Shown one piece after another: positions 11,401-22,305 of a DNA stretch of 64,000 nucleotides. Position 1 is the first letter of the stretch. Each line of letters opens with the position of its first letter. The position numbers and the translations under genes were made by a program. Source of the DNA: Polytrichum commune. Its lineage: Eukaryota; Streptophyta; Polytrichopsida; Polytrichales; Polytrichaceae. Under the pieces are notes generated by a model, which saw only the letters and a program-made list of their open reading frames with translations, was not told the origin of the DNA and made no database searches. The stretch lies in assembly GCA_950295325.1 (NCBI GenBank), contig OX485806.1, positions 53,191,169-53,255,168 of the forward strand, read 5' to 3'.

Positions 11401-12478
11401 AGCTCTAAATGTAGTCATTAAAAAGTAGGGGAACAATTGAGGCATATTAGAATATAGGATTGAGGCATTATTTGTATTGGTAAGTATGCGGTCTTTGTAA
11501 TTGAATCTAAATGGATGAACTTTGGACATGATAAAATAATTACAACATAACAAAATATTGTAGTATAACTTATTTTGGAAATACTTAATAAACACAAAGA
11601 TTGAACCAACATCGTTATTGATAGGAGTATTATTATAAAGACGTGTGAGACAACCCATAAATGCCAAAAGTATATGAAATGCCCACATACTTTATAGTTA
11701 TAATGGTAACCAATGCCAAATTAGAAGAAAAAAATTGTGAAAAAAAACAGATGGCAAAGTTGTCGTGTGGAAGGAAATGAAAATCAATTTCAATATATGT
11801 TAAAAAAAATCACATCCCCAACCTTTACATTAGAGATATATTTACCCAAACTTTATGACAACAATATGGAGAAGTGGCACACCAAAAACATAGTGCTACA
11901 AACATTCCAACCCCTTTCATAGGTTGTATTGTAGATGCAAACGCAATAGAAAATCCTACACTATAGAGAAAATGTAAGAGGATAAATCAACTATTTTTAT
12001 TTTCCACCATACCATTAAGAAGAATAAAAATGAAAAACCCTACATTGTTTTGGATGGCTCTCTTAATGTGGCCGCCAGAAATAACCCCCATGTAATTAAG
12101 GGTTGAATGCACATGATCAACAAGCATAACATATAATGCATTGCTAATGCATAAGACTAATGAAAATTTGGGTCCCACCTCAAACATGGGGGGATCATCT
12201 TGTTGGTGAGAAAAAAAAATGTGGTAAGCATATCGGGGGGAAGAGGGAGGGACAAATTTTATGGGGCCCCTAAGTGTTTCCCATAAACTTGGATTGTTCA
12301 TTTGTTGCCCATGGTGGGGCCGCATTTGTTGTGGGAACATGCAACAATTTTGTAAATTGTGTTGTGGTGGAAACCATTGAGGTGGATATGAGAACGAGCT
12401 TGACAAAGCCACAACCAAGCTTTGGGTGCACACATCATATATAATTTGCATGATAAAAATTACATTTGTGAGCGGTTG
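8421..12478. other. AT-rich DNA without recognisable genes
   Basis: About 4 kb of AT-rich sequence with short ORFs that match nothing I know. A compound microsatellite lies at 10,137-10,198. The right edge is set by the LTR starting at 12,479. Confidence 0.6.
10137..10198. repeat. Compound microsatellite C(n)-(AC)n-(CATA)n-(AT)n
   Basis: A C-run passes into an AC repeat, then about five ACAT tetramers, then an AT repeat, all adjoining. Confidence 0.95.
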
Positions 12479-14418
12479 TGTTGCGCACCTCTCCATGAGG
12501 AGTGCCCGAAACATCATGGGCACAAGGGTCCCAAAATGACACCTAGGACTTGTGGCGCCGTTGGTGAGAGGGCCCAAATGATTGTAGTATGGGTGGGGCC
12601 CCCGGCGTTGCAAATGCCTTCCACCCATGAAGATTAGGCATCACAAAGGTAAGGCCATGAGCTATGTGTAGTTTATGATGTGTTGATTGTAGAATGCTCA
12701 ATAACACCTCAATCGGAGGTGTGAGCTAGGAGATATGGCAATTTGATTGGGGATAGGGCTCTACTACAACAATGGCCTGGAGGTGGCTCCTAGGACTGCT
12801 AAGGTTTGAACATGCATAACTTCCTCAATACTTGCCCGAATGGAGCAAGAGAGGAGTCCATCGGCATCTACGTGAAGCATATATGACTATGTTGTAGTTT
12901 TTTTGTTACATCAGACATCATACAATGTCGCAACCCTTGCTAGCCCCCCCTTGACCATCTTGCCAATTTTCAATTCTAGCAAAGGTTACGAGTCGCTAAC
13001 CCTTCGCATACCGCCATGCTAATGGTTAGCTCCTCTAACCCCGGACCATTAGTTCATAGGAGGGGAACCAACCCTCCTACTTTGATTTCGGGACTCACCC
13101 CTTTAATCGGTAACCAATCCTTAGATGTGGACTTCCATCCATGGAAGTCCAATCTTATGTTGATCATCGCGTTGCCGGAGCAACACTACAACAACCCGAA
13201 GCATACTAGGCAACTATGGCCTCACAATGGGCCAAAGCCCATGGAGGCCGTGCCGTTCGGCCTCGGGTGGGTGAGGCCACACCACCTCACCCATATAAGC
13301 CTCTAGGACTTCACGCGGGGCCCCTACCCCACCGTCAACCAACCTCTTGTCTCTCTACCAAGAGTTGGGGCCAAGTGGACATTTTCCTTTAGCTGCTGGG
13401 CCTAGAACCCCCTAGCAGCTTCAGACCATCATAACTTCCTTGTATGATGTCTGATCATAACAACCAACCACTCCATCTTCATCTACGCTTCACGTAGATG
13501 CCCATGGACTCCTCACTTGCCCCATTCGGACAAGTATTGAGGACGTTATGCCTGTTTGAACCTTGGCAGTCCCGGGAATCACTCCCAGGCACTGCTGCAC
13601 CAGGGCGCTGTCCCGGGACAGCGCCCCACTCAAATGGCCATAACTCCTAGCTCACACCTCCGATTGAGGTGTTCTTGAGCTTTCTAGAATCACCACGCCA
13701 TGAGCTACGCATAGCTCATGGCCTTACCCTTGTGCCTCCTAGTCTTCGTGGGTGGGAGGCGTTCCCAACGCCCGGGGCCCTCACCCACACTAGGATCACT
13801 TGGGCCCTCTCACCAACGGCGCCACAAGTCCCGGGTGTCACTCCGGGGTCCCCCTTGTGCCCATGGTGTTTCGGCCACTCCTCATGGAGAGGTGCGCGAC
13901 ATACAAGGAAGTTATGGTGTTCTTAAGTTGTTGGGGGCTTCTAGGCTAAACGGCTAAGGGATGATGTTTACTTGGCCCCAACTTTTGATAGAGAGACAAA
14001 AGGTTTCTTGAAGGTGGGGTAGGGGCCCTGCCAAAAGTTGTAGAGGCTTCTATGGGTAAGGCGGTATGGCCTCATTCACTCGAGGCCGAACGACACGGCC
14101 TCCATGGGCATTGACCCAATGTGAGGATATAGTTGCATAGTATGGTTTGGGTTGTTATAGTGTTGGTTCGGCAACGCAATGATCAACATAAGATTGGATT
14201 TGCATGAATGGAAGTCCACATCTAAGAATTGATTACCGATTAATGGGTGAGTCTTAAAAGTAAAGTTGGAGGGTTGGTTCCCCTCCTATGAACTATAAGA
14301 TCCAGGGTATGAGGAACTAACCATTAGCATGGCACAATGCGAAGGGTTAGCGCTCGTGACTGTTGTTAAAAATGAAAATGGTTAAGATGATTACGGGGAG
14401 TCAGCAAAGGTTGGGACA
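12479..14418 (+). mobile_element. Old solo LTR of the hairpin-LTR family, split by a younger LTR
   Basis: Sequence from 12,479 (TGTTGCGCACCTCTCC) to 12,925 and from 13,907 to 14,418 (ends GGTTGGGACA) together matches the 973-bp LTR of element D along its whole length, with many substitutions. It is in plus orientation. The two parts are separated by the LTR at 12,926-13,901. Flanking pentamers are GGTTG (12,474-12,478) and TGTTG (14,419-14,423), a target duplication with one mismatch. Both LTR ends are present without internal sequence, so this is an old solo LTR. Confidence 0.85.
12926..13901 (-). mobile_element. Younger solo LTR of the hairpin-LTR family, nested (976 bp)
   Basis: Starts TGTCGCAACCC and ends GGTGCGCGACA, the reverse complement of the element D LTR, nearly full length and better preserved than its host. 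It is flanked by a perfect 5-bp duplication TACAA (12,921-12,925 and 13,902-13,906). Removing it together with one TACAA rejoins the older LTR in its CATCATACAAGGAAG segment. It is a solo LTR left by recombination after insertion of a full element. Confidence 0.92.
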
Positions 14419-14423
14419 TGTTG

Positions 14424-17400
14424 TGCTATGGCTTGCTCATGTTCATAGGTAATGAAAAAACCTTCATTTGTGCGACTTCATCAACATCAAAGGATCTTTT
14501 GTTACCGCAACTAATAGAAAAATGCATTTTTTTTCTTCCTTAAATTTTTTCTCATTCACCTCTTTCATAATCAACACTATGGGATTGACCCTCAAGATAT
14601 TTACAAAAATTGGAGTTTGACCTCAACGTTGTTGCAAACTCCCAATCATTTATGTAATTGTTGGAGATATAAATGGTCTCTATTACTAAATAATCGCTAT
14701 ATGATTTATTTCCTTCATCATTGTGCAATCTTTAAAGTTAATCATGGATGTCCTTGGAAAGTATGTCCCTTTCGTCATCCATGATTATGGTTAATCCAGA
14801 GGCCTTTTGAAGTATTCCACTTGTAGGAGGTGCCTCACCATGTCCAATGGGTCCTCGGCTCCCCTCATGATATTTTTATAGTAACTCTTGAGGATTCAAT
14901 CAAGGTCATCCACCTTGGTGCTAAAGACCTTTGGGTTTTGTGAAATGGAGATCATACCTTGATATAAAAATATACATTCAACCCTAACATCTACAAATTG
15001 CAAAGGTGGATTAGCACCATAAGAAGACCAACCTTTGGGTAGAGCGATCCAAATACTGCATTAGGTCATTTAGGGCAATGGCACTAGGGAGTTTGATTTG
15101 GTCAATCAAAAAACTTGACTATCAATGAAGCCAATTTTTTTTAAAGAAAACAAAAACAAATTGGGTTGGTTGCTTCAAATACCAACGTAGCATAGATAGG
15201 TTTTGTCCCTTTGAAAATGTTGAATATAATGTCTTCACTATGTGTAAGAAATCTTGCCATTTTAAAATATAATTCATTATTGGCTCATCTACTAGATAAT
15301 TGGCATATTCAACCTTGTCATAGAGGAATTTTTGGATACCCAACCCTTTAGGATCCAGAAAAGTTTGTCCATCTTGGAAATTAGGTTGGTTGTGCATTTG
15401 ACAAAACTTATAGTTTGGACAAAATACATGCATAGAACATTTGTGACCTTGACTTCTTGTCCTTTAAGGTTGAGTACGCTATTTCATCAAGGGCAACAAT
15501 TCAGTGGGATTTCAAGACAATGGAATCCAATTGCATTTTGTTGTTCACCATTTTGTAGATTTTCTTACCCTTCGTGTCTTCCACGATGAACACCCACACC
15601 TTGGGCTCCCTCCACTTGGAACTTGCGTACTCAAGGAATTCCATAAGAAAAGAAAAATCATAAGATTTCCATCAAACTTCCCAGATTGTTATTAAATTTC
15701 ATAATCCCAAAAGAGAAGTAATGTTTTTTTTCCCCTTATGATGATTTGTGGATTGCCACCATGTCAACTTTGGATCATCAAAGGTTCTAAAATAATTTGC
15801 TTGAAGTGCATGTTCGTTTGGAACCAAACATTCCATTTATCCTTGATGAAGTTGGAAAAGACTTGTGTTGTGTGGTTGAGAAACACACAATTCTTGCCCC
15901 TTTTAACCATCTTGGACTTGAAGTTATCCTCTCCCATTTTGTAGATAAGAATGGCCATGAAGGCACCGATGAACTTCAACACAACATTGAAAGTCCTCCA
16001 ATTTCTTGCTGACCTCTATGTAAACAAGGAGATTCATGTGCAACGCAAGTTCATCGAGCTTGAAAAAAAATGGTAAATTTTTTATATATGTTCTTGGCCC
16101 ATTATTTCATTGTACAGCAAGATGGAATGAAGGACTTGGGTATAAACAACACAATCTTTGGATGCACCCATGATTTATTTGTGGTTGTTTTTGTGTCGAG
16201 GATGTGGGTCACCACCTCCATGTTTGACTCCATGAAACCATGCAAAGTTTTAAATAATTCCTTAAACAAGGCTTATCCACTTTAAGGTTGAAGTGTGTAT
16301 GAATAATCAAAACCTATGAAAATCAACAAGGTCCCCTGTTTTATGTTTCTCGAACATATTTTTGCATTTTTTCCAAAAAACATTTGAGGAAATTATGAGG
16401 TAGATTTTTCCCCTCTATTGGTTTGATTTTTTATTTGTTTTAGGCATTGTCGATGGACGAGAAATCTCTCATCATTTGATATTTGAAGTCATGCATACAA
16501 CATCTGATATTTGAAATCATGCATACAAAATCTGATATTTGAAGTCAGGAAATGTTTCATCCCCTTTGACAACATGGTTTACATGTTGCTAGTAGGCATA
16601 TATAATACTTTCAGTGAGCATCTCCATTTTTGAGGTCATCCTTAAATCTTTGGGGATAACTTTTGGTATTTCTTGAGCCAAAATTTGTCAATGAAACCAT
16701 GTTTTCTCTTTGTGGCATGTTTTCATACGGTGGAAAACGTCTTAGTCTTGCTTTCCTTCACCTTATTGAATGCATTTACTATAGGTTCCAACATCTAGAA
16801 CCTATTTTCCACCTTGAAGTTGGAAACATTGTCGTCAATGTAGAATGATTTAGGTTTCACAATCTCAAGGTCCATGCAAGATTTTGTCACATACATTGAG
16901 TTGAATGACTTGAATAATCGATGCATGAACATTATCCAATTATGAGTTCTTGATGATGACATCAACTTAATCCCCCAACTCCTAAATCGACGCTATCTCC
17001 CAACCCGTCAAACGGGATCATGTGAACTACTTCATCGTGCCAACCTTAATCATGAAACACATGCCAATTGTTGAGCACTAACAACTTGAACAAACATGTT
17101 CATGATGAATATGTCTTTTGGCACATATAAGTTGCCTCTAGGAACTTTGTGCTCCTCCCATATCATGTCATGAGCAAGGATGAACCACTTGGTTTTCTTT
17201 GGGTGCCATTTGCAAGGACATCACCAATTTCAACACTAACCCACTGTATTTTTAGTTTGGATCAATCAACTTAAGCAAAAAACACATAATAATATTTTGT
17301 TACGTAAACAAAAATCATTATTTTGATGCAAATATACATGAAGAAGCCATATTTAAGTTCATTAGTGTATTTAAAGGCAATGAGGCGAGGAAATATGGTT

Positions 17401-17790
17401 ATAGATTTGTCAAATGAATTATAAATTCAGGAACTCATGTTTTAGAAATGATCATTCAAGCACGGAATTTGATTGATAAACCTAAAATATATTTTATTGA
17501 TAAAATAATTCAATTTATATATTTGGGCAAAAATTTGAGTTGTTGGGCTTATAAATGAATGTGATTAGCAAGAAATTTGAAATGGTTGGGGGAGAATGAA
17601 GTGAAAACATGATGGATATTTTTATTGTAATTATTTTGTTAATACATTGTAGAAACAATTTAGGTCGATTGACTAAAAACCATTGTTTGTTATAAATTGA
17701 CCAAATATGCTTATAAATGACAAAATAATACTAAAGATAATGTCAAATTTGGGTCATTGTAGAGCTCAACTACTTCCAATTGTTCCAAGG
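14424..17790. other. AT-rich DNA without recognisable genes
   Basis: About 3.4 kb with short ORFs only; the longest (103 codons, minus, 15,122-15,433) matches no family I know. One small tandem repeat lies at 16,472-16,547. Confidence 0.55.
16472..16547. repeat. Short tandem repeat, about 28-bp unit, nearly three copies
   Basis: TGATATTTGAAGTCATGCATA recurs with small changes (GAAATCATGCATAC, GAAGTCAGG). The third unit is incomplete. Confidence 0.8.
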
Positions 17791-17897
17791 TGTCGTGTAA
17801 ACTAAGATCGTTAAACACAACAGATCGAGTGTCGTTGTCAACATCAATTAGCAAAATAAAATAACAAACTAAAATGCTAAACAACCACCTCTTCAAG
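17791..17897 (+). repeat. 107-bp direct repeat outside the left LTR of element A
   Basis: Matches 18,332-18,438 at 106 of 107 positions by eye (one G/A difference). The two copies bracket the 431-bp LTR at 17,899-18,329 with only 1-2 bp of spacer. This is far longer than the 5-bp duplication normally made by an LTR integrase. Confidence 0.9.
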
Positions 17898-17898
17898 A

Positions 17899-18329
17899 TG
17901 AGGGTTTTTCTCTCCAAGCTTAAGAAACTAAAATGTCTTCTTACAAAGCTTAAGAAACTCTGAAATTCACACACAAGAGTCAAGCTATCTCTCACTCCAC
18001 GAAGGGAGAATCCAAGAGTGCAAGTGGTGGAGAAAGAATGCAAAGGCTTTACTCATAATCTACTACACCATAGCCATGAGAAAGCAACAACAAGCTCTCT
18101 CTCTCTCAAAACACACTCACAAGACTTGACTTGACAACAATGGCAAGTCAAGAGGCCTTCCTCTCCATACAACCCCAATCCTATGTGGAGTTCATCCATG
18201 GAGTGGATGAACAACTAACTAGGACTCCCAATGGAGTCCGTTACTCATCCCAACACACATGGACTCCTAATGGAGTCCATTTACTCCTAAATTGACATAA
18301 CTTAGCCCCCGATGTCACCTCACGTGACA
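17899..18329 (-). mobile_element. Left 431-bp LTR of element A (3' LTR)
   Basis: Begins TGAGGGTTTTTCTC and ends CACGTGACA on the plus strand (TG...CA). It equals 38,008-38,438 in length and orientation, with about five to seven differences. The two copies bracket the methyltransferase element, hence the reading as its LTRs. Doubts: no matching 5-bp target duplication at the outer edges, no clear polypurine tract, and the copy is flanked by a 107-bp duplication. It could be an independent solo LTR of the same family. Confidence 0.7.
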
Positions 18330-18331
18330 GC

Positions 18332-18438
18332 TGTCGTGTAAACTAAGATCGTTAAACACAACAGATCGAGTGTCATTGTCAACATCAATTAGCAAAATAA
18401 AATAACAAACTAAAATGCTAAACAACCACCTCTTCAAG
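18332..18438 (+). repeat. 107-bp direct repeat inside the left LTR of element A
   Basis: Inner copy of the repeat at 17,791-17,897. It lies between the 3' LTR and the integrase/PHD ORF, where a 3' untranslated region would be. Confidence 0.9.
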
Positions 18439-18762
18439 TGCCCCCACTAGCAGATAAGGAGCCCCTCCAATCGGCTAGGAACAAATACACTCATTGGTAG
18501 AGTTGTTGAACATGATGAAGTTGTTGCTACATCTATACATATTTAATTGGTTAGTAGTAATCGAAGGAATTAAACTCGTGATTGACAAAGTAATCCAAGA
18601 ACTGTAGGCTGGGTGCAATGTGACCCCCATCCTTAATCGCCTTCAACAATTAATGTTGAATTCTTGGATAACTCTTTCAATGTGGTCTTAATTCCATAAA
18701 ATTTCCAACCAACTAAATAACAACTTCACCACTAAAACATGTGGTAAACATCCACAAAATTT

Positions 18763-19269
18763 TCAATCATGACCATTAACGGCCACGGAATGAGAGGCTT
18801 TCCGACGACGAGGACAAACCCAATTGCCAGAAGGAAGAATAAAAAGGGGAGGTGTCAAACATGCCATGTGCCATCCACGTTGACATTGGTCGCACAATAA
18901 CATTGTTGCAGCTTCTTTCTTCTCTCCACAAACATAACAAGGCAGACCCTGTGGTACAACCGCCAACTCGGGATGCATAGAGCCGTCGATGGGAAGGTGA
19001 CATGGAGTACAATTCTTTGAATGCTCACGACATTCCCGTCCATCTTTGCCTTCAAGCAATAATATACCACTTGGCAAGACATCTTTTACCCGCAAAATCG
19101 TGCGCCCAGCCTTGACATCCAATGTCGTAGGCGCCTCCCGTTGCAAGTAAACATAATCCCCCTTGGAAAATCTACGAACCTGAGGTCGATAAGCTCCACT
19201 GCGGATCCGGGCATACCGTAATGTATCACGATGTTGAGCAATATTTAAGTTCTCCATAGCCATAGGCAT
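18763..19269 (-). pseudogene. Element A polyprotein C-terminus: integrase tail and PHD finger
   Basis: Continues the integrase frame after an in-frame TAA at 19,276. Residues about 1-75 resemble an integrase C-terminal SH3-like fold (FSKGDYVYLQREAPTTLDVK, then VLPSGILLLEGKDG). Residues 111-152 carry a PHD-type zinc pattern: C111, C114, C126, C129, H134, C137, C152, with the aromatic W133 and W150 in the usual places. The eighth ligand expected at 155 is Arg (CPRR rather than CPRC), so the second zinc site is damaged. PHD fingers bind histone H3 tails; at the end of an integrase one could steer insertion as chromodomains do in chromoviruses. That role is inference. The ORF ends just before the 3' untranslated region. 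Confidence 0.8.
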
Positions 19270-19275
19270 GGCCTT

Positions 19276-20214
19276 TTAGAAGAACGTTGCTCGGTCATGA
19301 AGACATTGAGCCCAAACATCTGGATCATCCAAGTTTACCACGGGAGCCAATTTCTCTCGCACCGAGCTAGGTAAAATTGGTTCCCGTCCATGCAAGAGTT
19401 GGTAAGGACTATAGGATGCCAAAGATGCTTGCCTGCTGAAACGATAACCCATTGCTATCCATGGTAACATCAAGTCCCAATCGCGATGGTTGCCATGAAG
19501 CAATCCATACTTCCGCAAACCGCGCTTAACCGTCTGAACAACTCGTTCAGCTAAGCCATCTGCCTCAGGGTGATCTCTGGAAGTTGTCCGATGATCAATA
19601 AAAACCTTGGTACACAAAGCCTCGAAAGATCCAAGGAATTCTCTCCCTTGATCCGTCAACACCTCTGCAGGTGCTCCAAACCGTGCCAAAACTCGATCAA
19701 GAAATGCCATAGCCGCCAATTCTGAGGAATTTTGGGGAAGAGCCACGAGTTCAATCCACTTACTAAAATGCTCCACCATCACAAGCACATACTTGGAACC
19801 ACATGGAGTGATAGTAAGCGGTCCGACAAAATCCAAAGACCAACAATATCCCAAGCCCATAATAGGTAAAGGCTGAAGTTGAGGTGACAAAGTATTAAAA
19901 CTTGATATGACCCGGTCACATACTTCACACCGAGAAACATAAGTGGCAACCTGTTGATACATACCAGTCCACCAATATTGGTTGCGCAACATAGAGTGCG
20001 TCCTTCGCACTCCAAAATGTCCAAGCTCCTCGTGCATTCGCCGCACCAAAGAAGCTATTTGATCTGGCCTTGGAACGATGCGCCTCGTTCCGTTCGGCCA
20101 TACACGAAATAACAAACTATTTGCCCAACGAAACCTTGTTATCCGGTGACTAACTTTATCTCGCTCCGTAGCAGATAGTCGAAGAGGAAATATCCCTTGT
20201 TGAAGTTTGTACAA
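19276..20214 (-). pseudogene. Element A integrase
   Basis: Same frame as the preceding reverse transcriptase/RNase H segment, after an in-frame TAG at 20,230. The zinc-binding head shows H61 and H66 (HEELGH) and C96/C99 (CEVC). The catalytic core has D128 (WSLDFVG), D188 (VLTDQGREF) and E223 (DGLAERVVQ), giving the D,D-35-E spacing of retroviral-type integrases. These enzymes insert the cDNA copy into host DNA in the nucleus. All three acidic residues are kept, so the core was functional until recently. The segment stops at TAA 19,276, cutting off the C-terminal tail and PHD finger. There is no start codon of its own: the true product is part of the polyprotein. Confidence 0.9.
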
Positions 20215-20229
20215 GACCGCCTGGTCTTC

Positions 20230-21825
20230 CTACACATCACTAACAACGAGAGATTTATCAACCTCCTCATCTTGTTCTTCTACAAGGATCTCAGCAGCCA
20301 ATCCCGACATCATTGTGAGATATATGGCAGCATGCCAACCCGGCACTGCCTCATGATCACAATCTCCATGCCACCTGGCTCCAGTTAAATCCTCATCTGA
20401 AGGACTTGGATTGCGAAACAATCCGTCTGCATCCAAGTTGGCAATTCCTGCTCGGTGAACAACTTCAAAGTCATATTCATGAAGTAACAATGCCCACCTA
20501 GCAAGTTTCCCGGTGAGCTTATCTGATTCCATAAGCCATTTTAAAGGCTGATGATCAGTCACCAAAGTGAATTTTTGCCCATACAAATAAGGTCGAAAAT
20601 GTGCAATGGCCCAAACGGCCGCCAAGGCCTCGCCTTCATAAGAAGAATAATTAGATTCAGCACTATTATTGCTTCTAGATGCATAAGCCACCACATATTC
20701 TTTTCCCTCTTCATCTTTCTGTGTCAATACCGCTCCCAATCCCACTGCACTCCAATCCGTGTGCAATTGAAAAGCTCTAGACACATCCGGGCGTCGAAGC
20801 ACTGGCGCTGAACCGAGCCTCTGCTTCAATGTATCATATGCATGTTGTTGTTCCCGACTCCAAATCCATGGTTGGTCTTTCCCCGTAAGAATGGTAAGAG
20901 GTTTGGCAATCAAACTAAAGTTTTTGACAAACCTCCTATAATAATTTGCCAATCCTAGAAATGCACGAAGCCGTTGTACATCACTAGGTGCGGGAATTTT
21001 GTGCAAAGCATCCACCTTCGCCTGTTGCACACCAAGACCGCCATGAACAATCATGTGGCCTAAATAGGGCAATTGATCATGAAAAAACTTACATTTTTCA
21101 TGATGTAAACGGAGTCCCCACCGTTGAAGTCGTTCAAATACCGCTTGTAAATATCTCACATGATCCTGTGGACTATTACTAAAGATGATAACATCATCAA
21201 TGTAACATCTAGCAAACGGCAAACCAGCCAATAATTGGTGCATCACCCGCTGAAATTCAGGTGGTGCATTCTTAAGACCAAATGGCAGAAATTTCCAATG
21301 ATAAAGTTGATCCTTGCCATCTTTATCAATTCCCCAAAATGCGGTCTTCACCCGATCACCTAACAACAAAGGTAATTGGTGATAACCAGACCTCAAATTC
21401 AGAGTGCTGAAGATTCTAGAAAATCCCAGTGCATCAAACAACTCCTCCGGCATCGGCATTGGATATTGATCTGACTTGGTCTTGCGGTTGACTGGACGAT
21501 AATCACCACATATCCGTTTTTCCGTCCAGTTGCCAAAGATATCCTTCTTTGACGGCATAACCATGGCACAAGCATACTCTCCATTGGAGAGTTCAATCAA
21601 TTCCGCTGCCAATAACTCTTGACATCGAGTTTGAACACCCAACCTTTCAGAGGTACTAAGTCTATACGGCCGTCTGAAAATAGGGTGGTCGTCCTCGAGT
21701 TGAATACGAACAGGTTTACCTTTATATCCTTCAAGATCATGAAGACTAAAGGCAAAACAATTACGGTAAGAACGAATAAATACCCGTACCTTTCGTGCTT
21801 CGGCACCAGTAAGCTTTGGCCCCAC
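20230..21825 (-). pseudogene. Element A reverse transcriptase and RNase H
   Basis: About 531 codons in one open stretch. Reverse transcriptase covers residues 45-260, with the YIDD catalytic box at 208-211 and FLPFGLKNAPPEFQRVM before it. Motif A, normally FSTLDLRSGYHQ, reads FSTLNLRSGYHQ, so the first catalytic Asp is Asn143 and the polymerase should be dead. A connection region with LRAFLGLANYYRRFV follows, then RNase H with HTDWSAVG (D357), SYEGEALAAVWA (Glu) and LVTDHQPLKWL (D424). The type is Ty3/gypsy. Upstream, the same frame extends a little before the first ATG and meets a frameshift near 21.9 kb that separates it from the methyltransferase frame. It ends at TAG 20,230. Confidence 0.9.
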
Positions 21826-21905
21826 TTCAATTGGCCAATCGTTAGACTCCGTGGTTCCTTCTTCATAGAATGATTGCCACTTGGTGCCAGCATAGCCTGT
21901 GATTG

Positions 21906-22300
21906 CTAGTCCGTGGAGAGGGCAACACCTTTGGCCCCATCATCTGCATTTGAATCCAAATGCGTATCCTCTCCACTACAATCAGTTTGTGTAGCTAAAT
22001 AGCTACCCACATATGAAGTATCACCAAGAAATAGAAGTGGAAACATTTTATGGGCCTCCAACTTTCCAAAATCTTGGGCCAAAGCCGAAAAAACACGTTG
22101 GGCTCGAAGCTCTTCCGCAACATGAAGTTTCAAAGGAAATAATCCCTTGGTGTCATTGACCTCAATGTGATCCTTGGATTGCAGCTCCATTGCCCCCTGA
22201 CCATTGTTCTCTGCCCTCAGAGTAAGCAATTGGTCATCCATACGTTGTTGAGCAGCAAGACAAATTCCAATTATCCACACAATGCTATTAAGATCCATAG
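21906..22300 (-). pseudogene. Element A methyltransferase motif X and linker to reverse transcriptase (downstream of element B)
   Basis: This is the continuation of the ORF at 33,205-34,854 on the other side of element B. With B and one CTTGC removed, the codon split at the junction becomes GCT and the frame runs on as QAMDLNSIVWIIG, the likely motif X that closes a cytosine methyltransferase fold. The remaining roughly 110 residues are a linker rich in Asp and Glu with no motif I recognise. The frame ends at TAG 21,906, next to a frameshift, since the reverse transcriptase uses another frame. Confidence 0.8.
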
Positions 22301-22305
22301 CTTGC
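22301..22305. other. Target-site duplication of element B, left copy (CTTGC)
   Basis: CTTGC precedes the LTR start here and follows the other LTR at 33,210-33,214, exactly 5 bp and perfect. Confidence 0.95.

Noticed and set aside
11987..12628. 213-codon minus ORF
   Set aside because: It crosses the edge of the LTR at 12,479, so it cannot be an old host gene, and it has no known motif.
15122..15433. 103-codon minus ORF
   Set aside because: No recognisable motif and within chance length for AT-rich DNA of this size.
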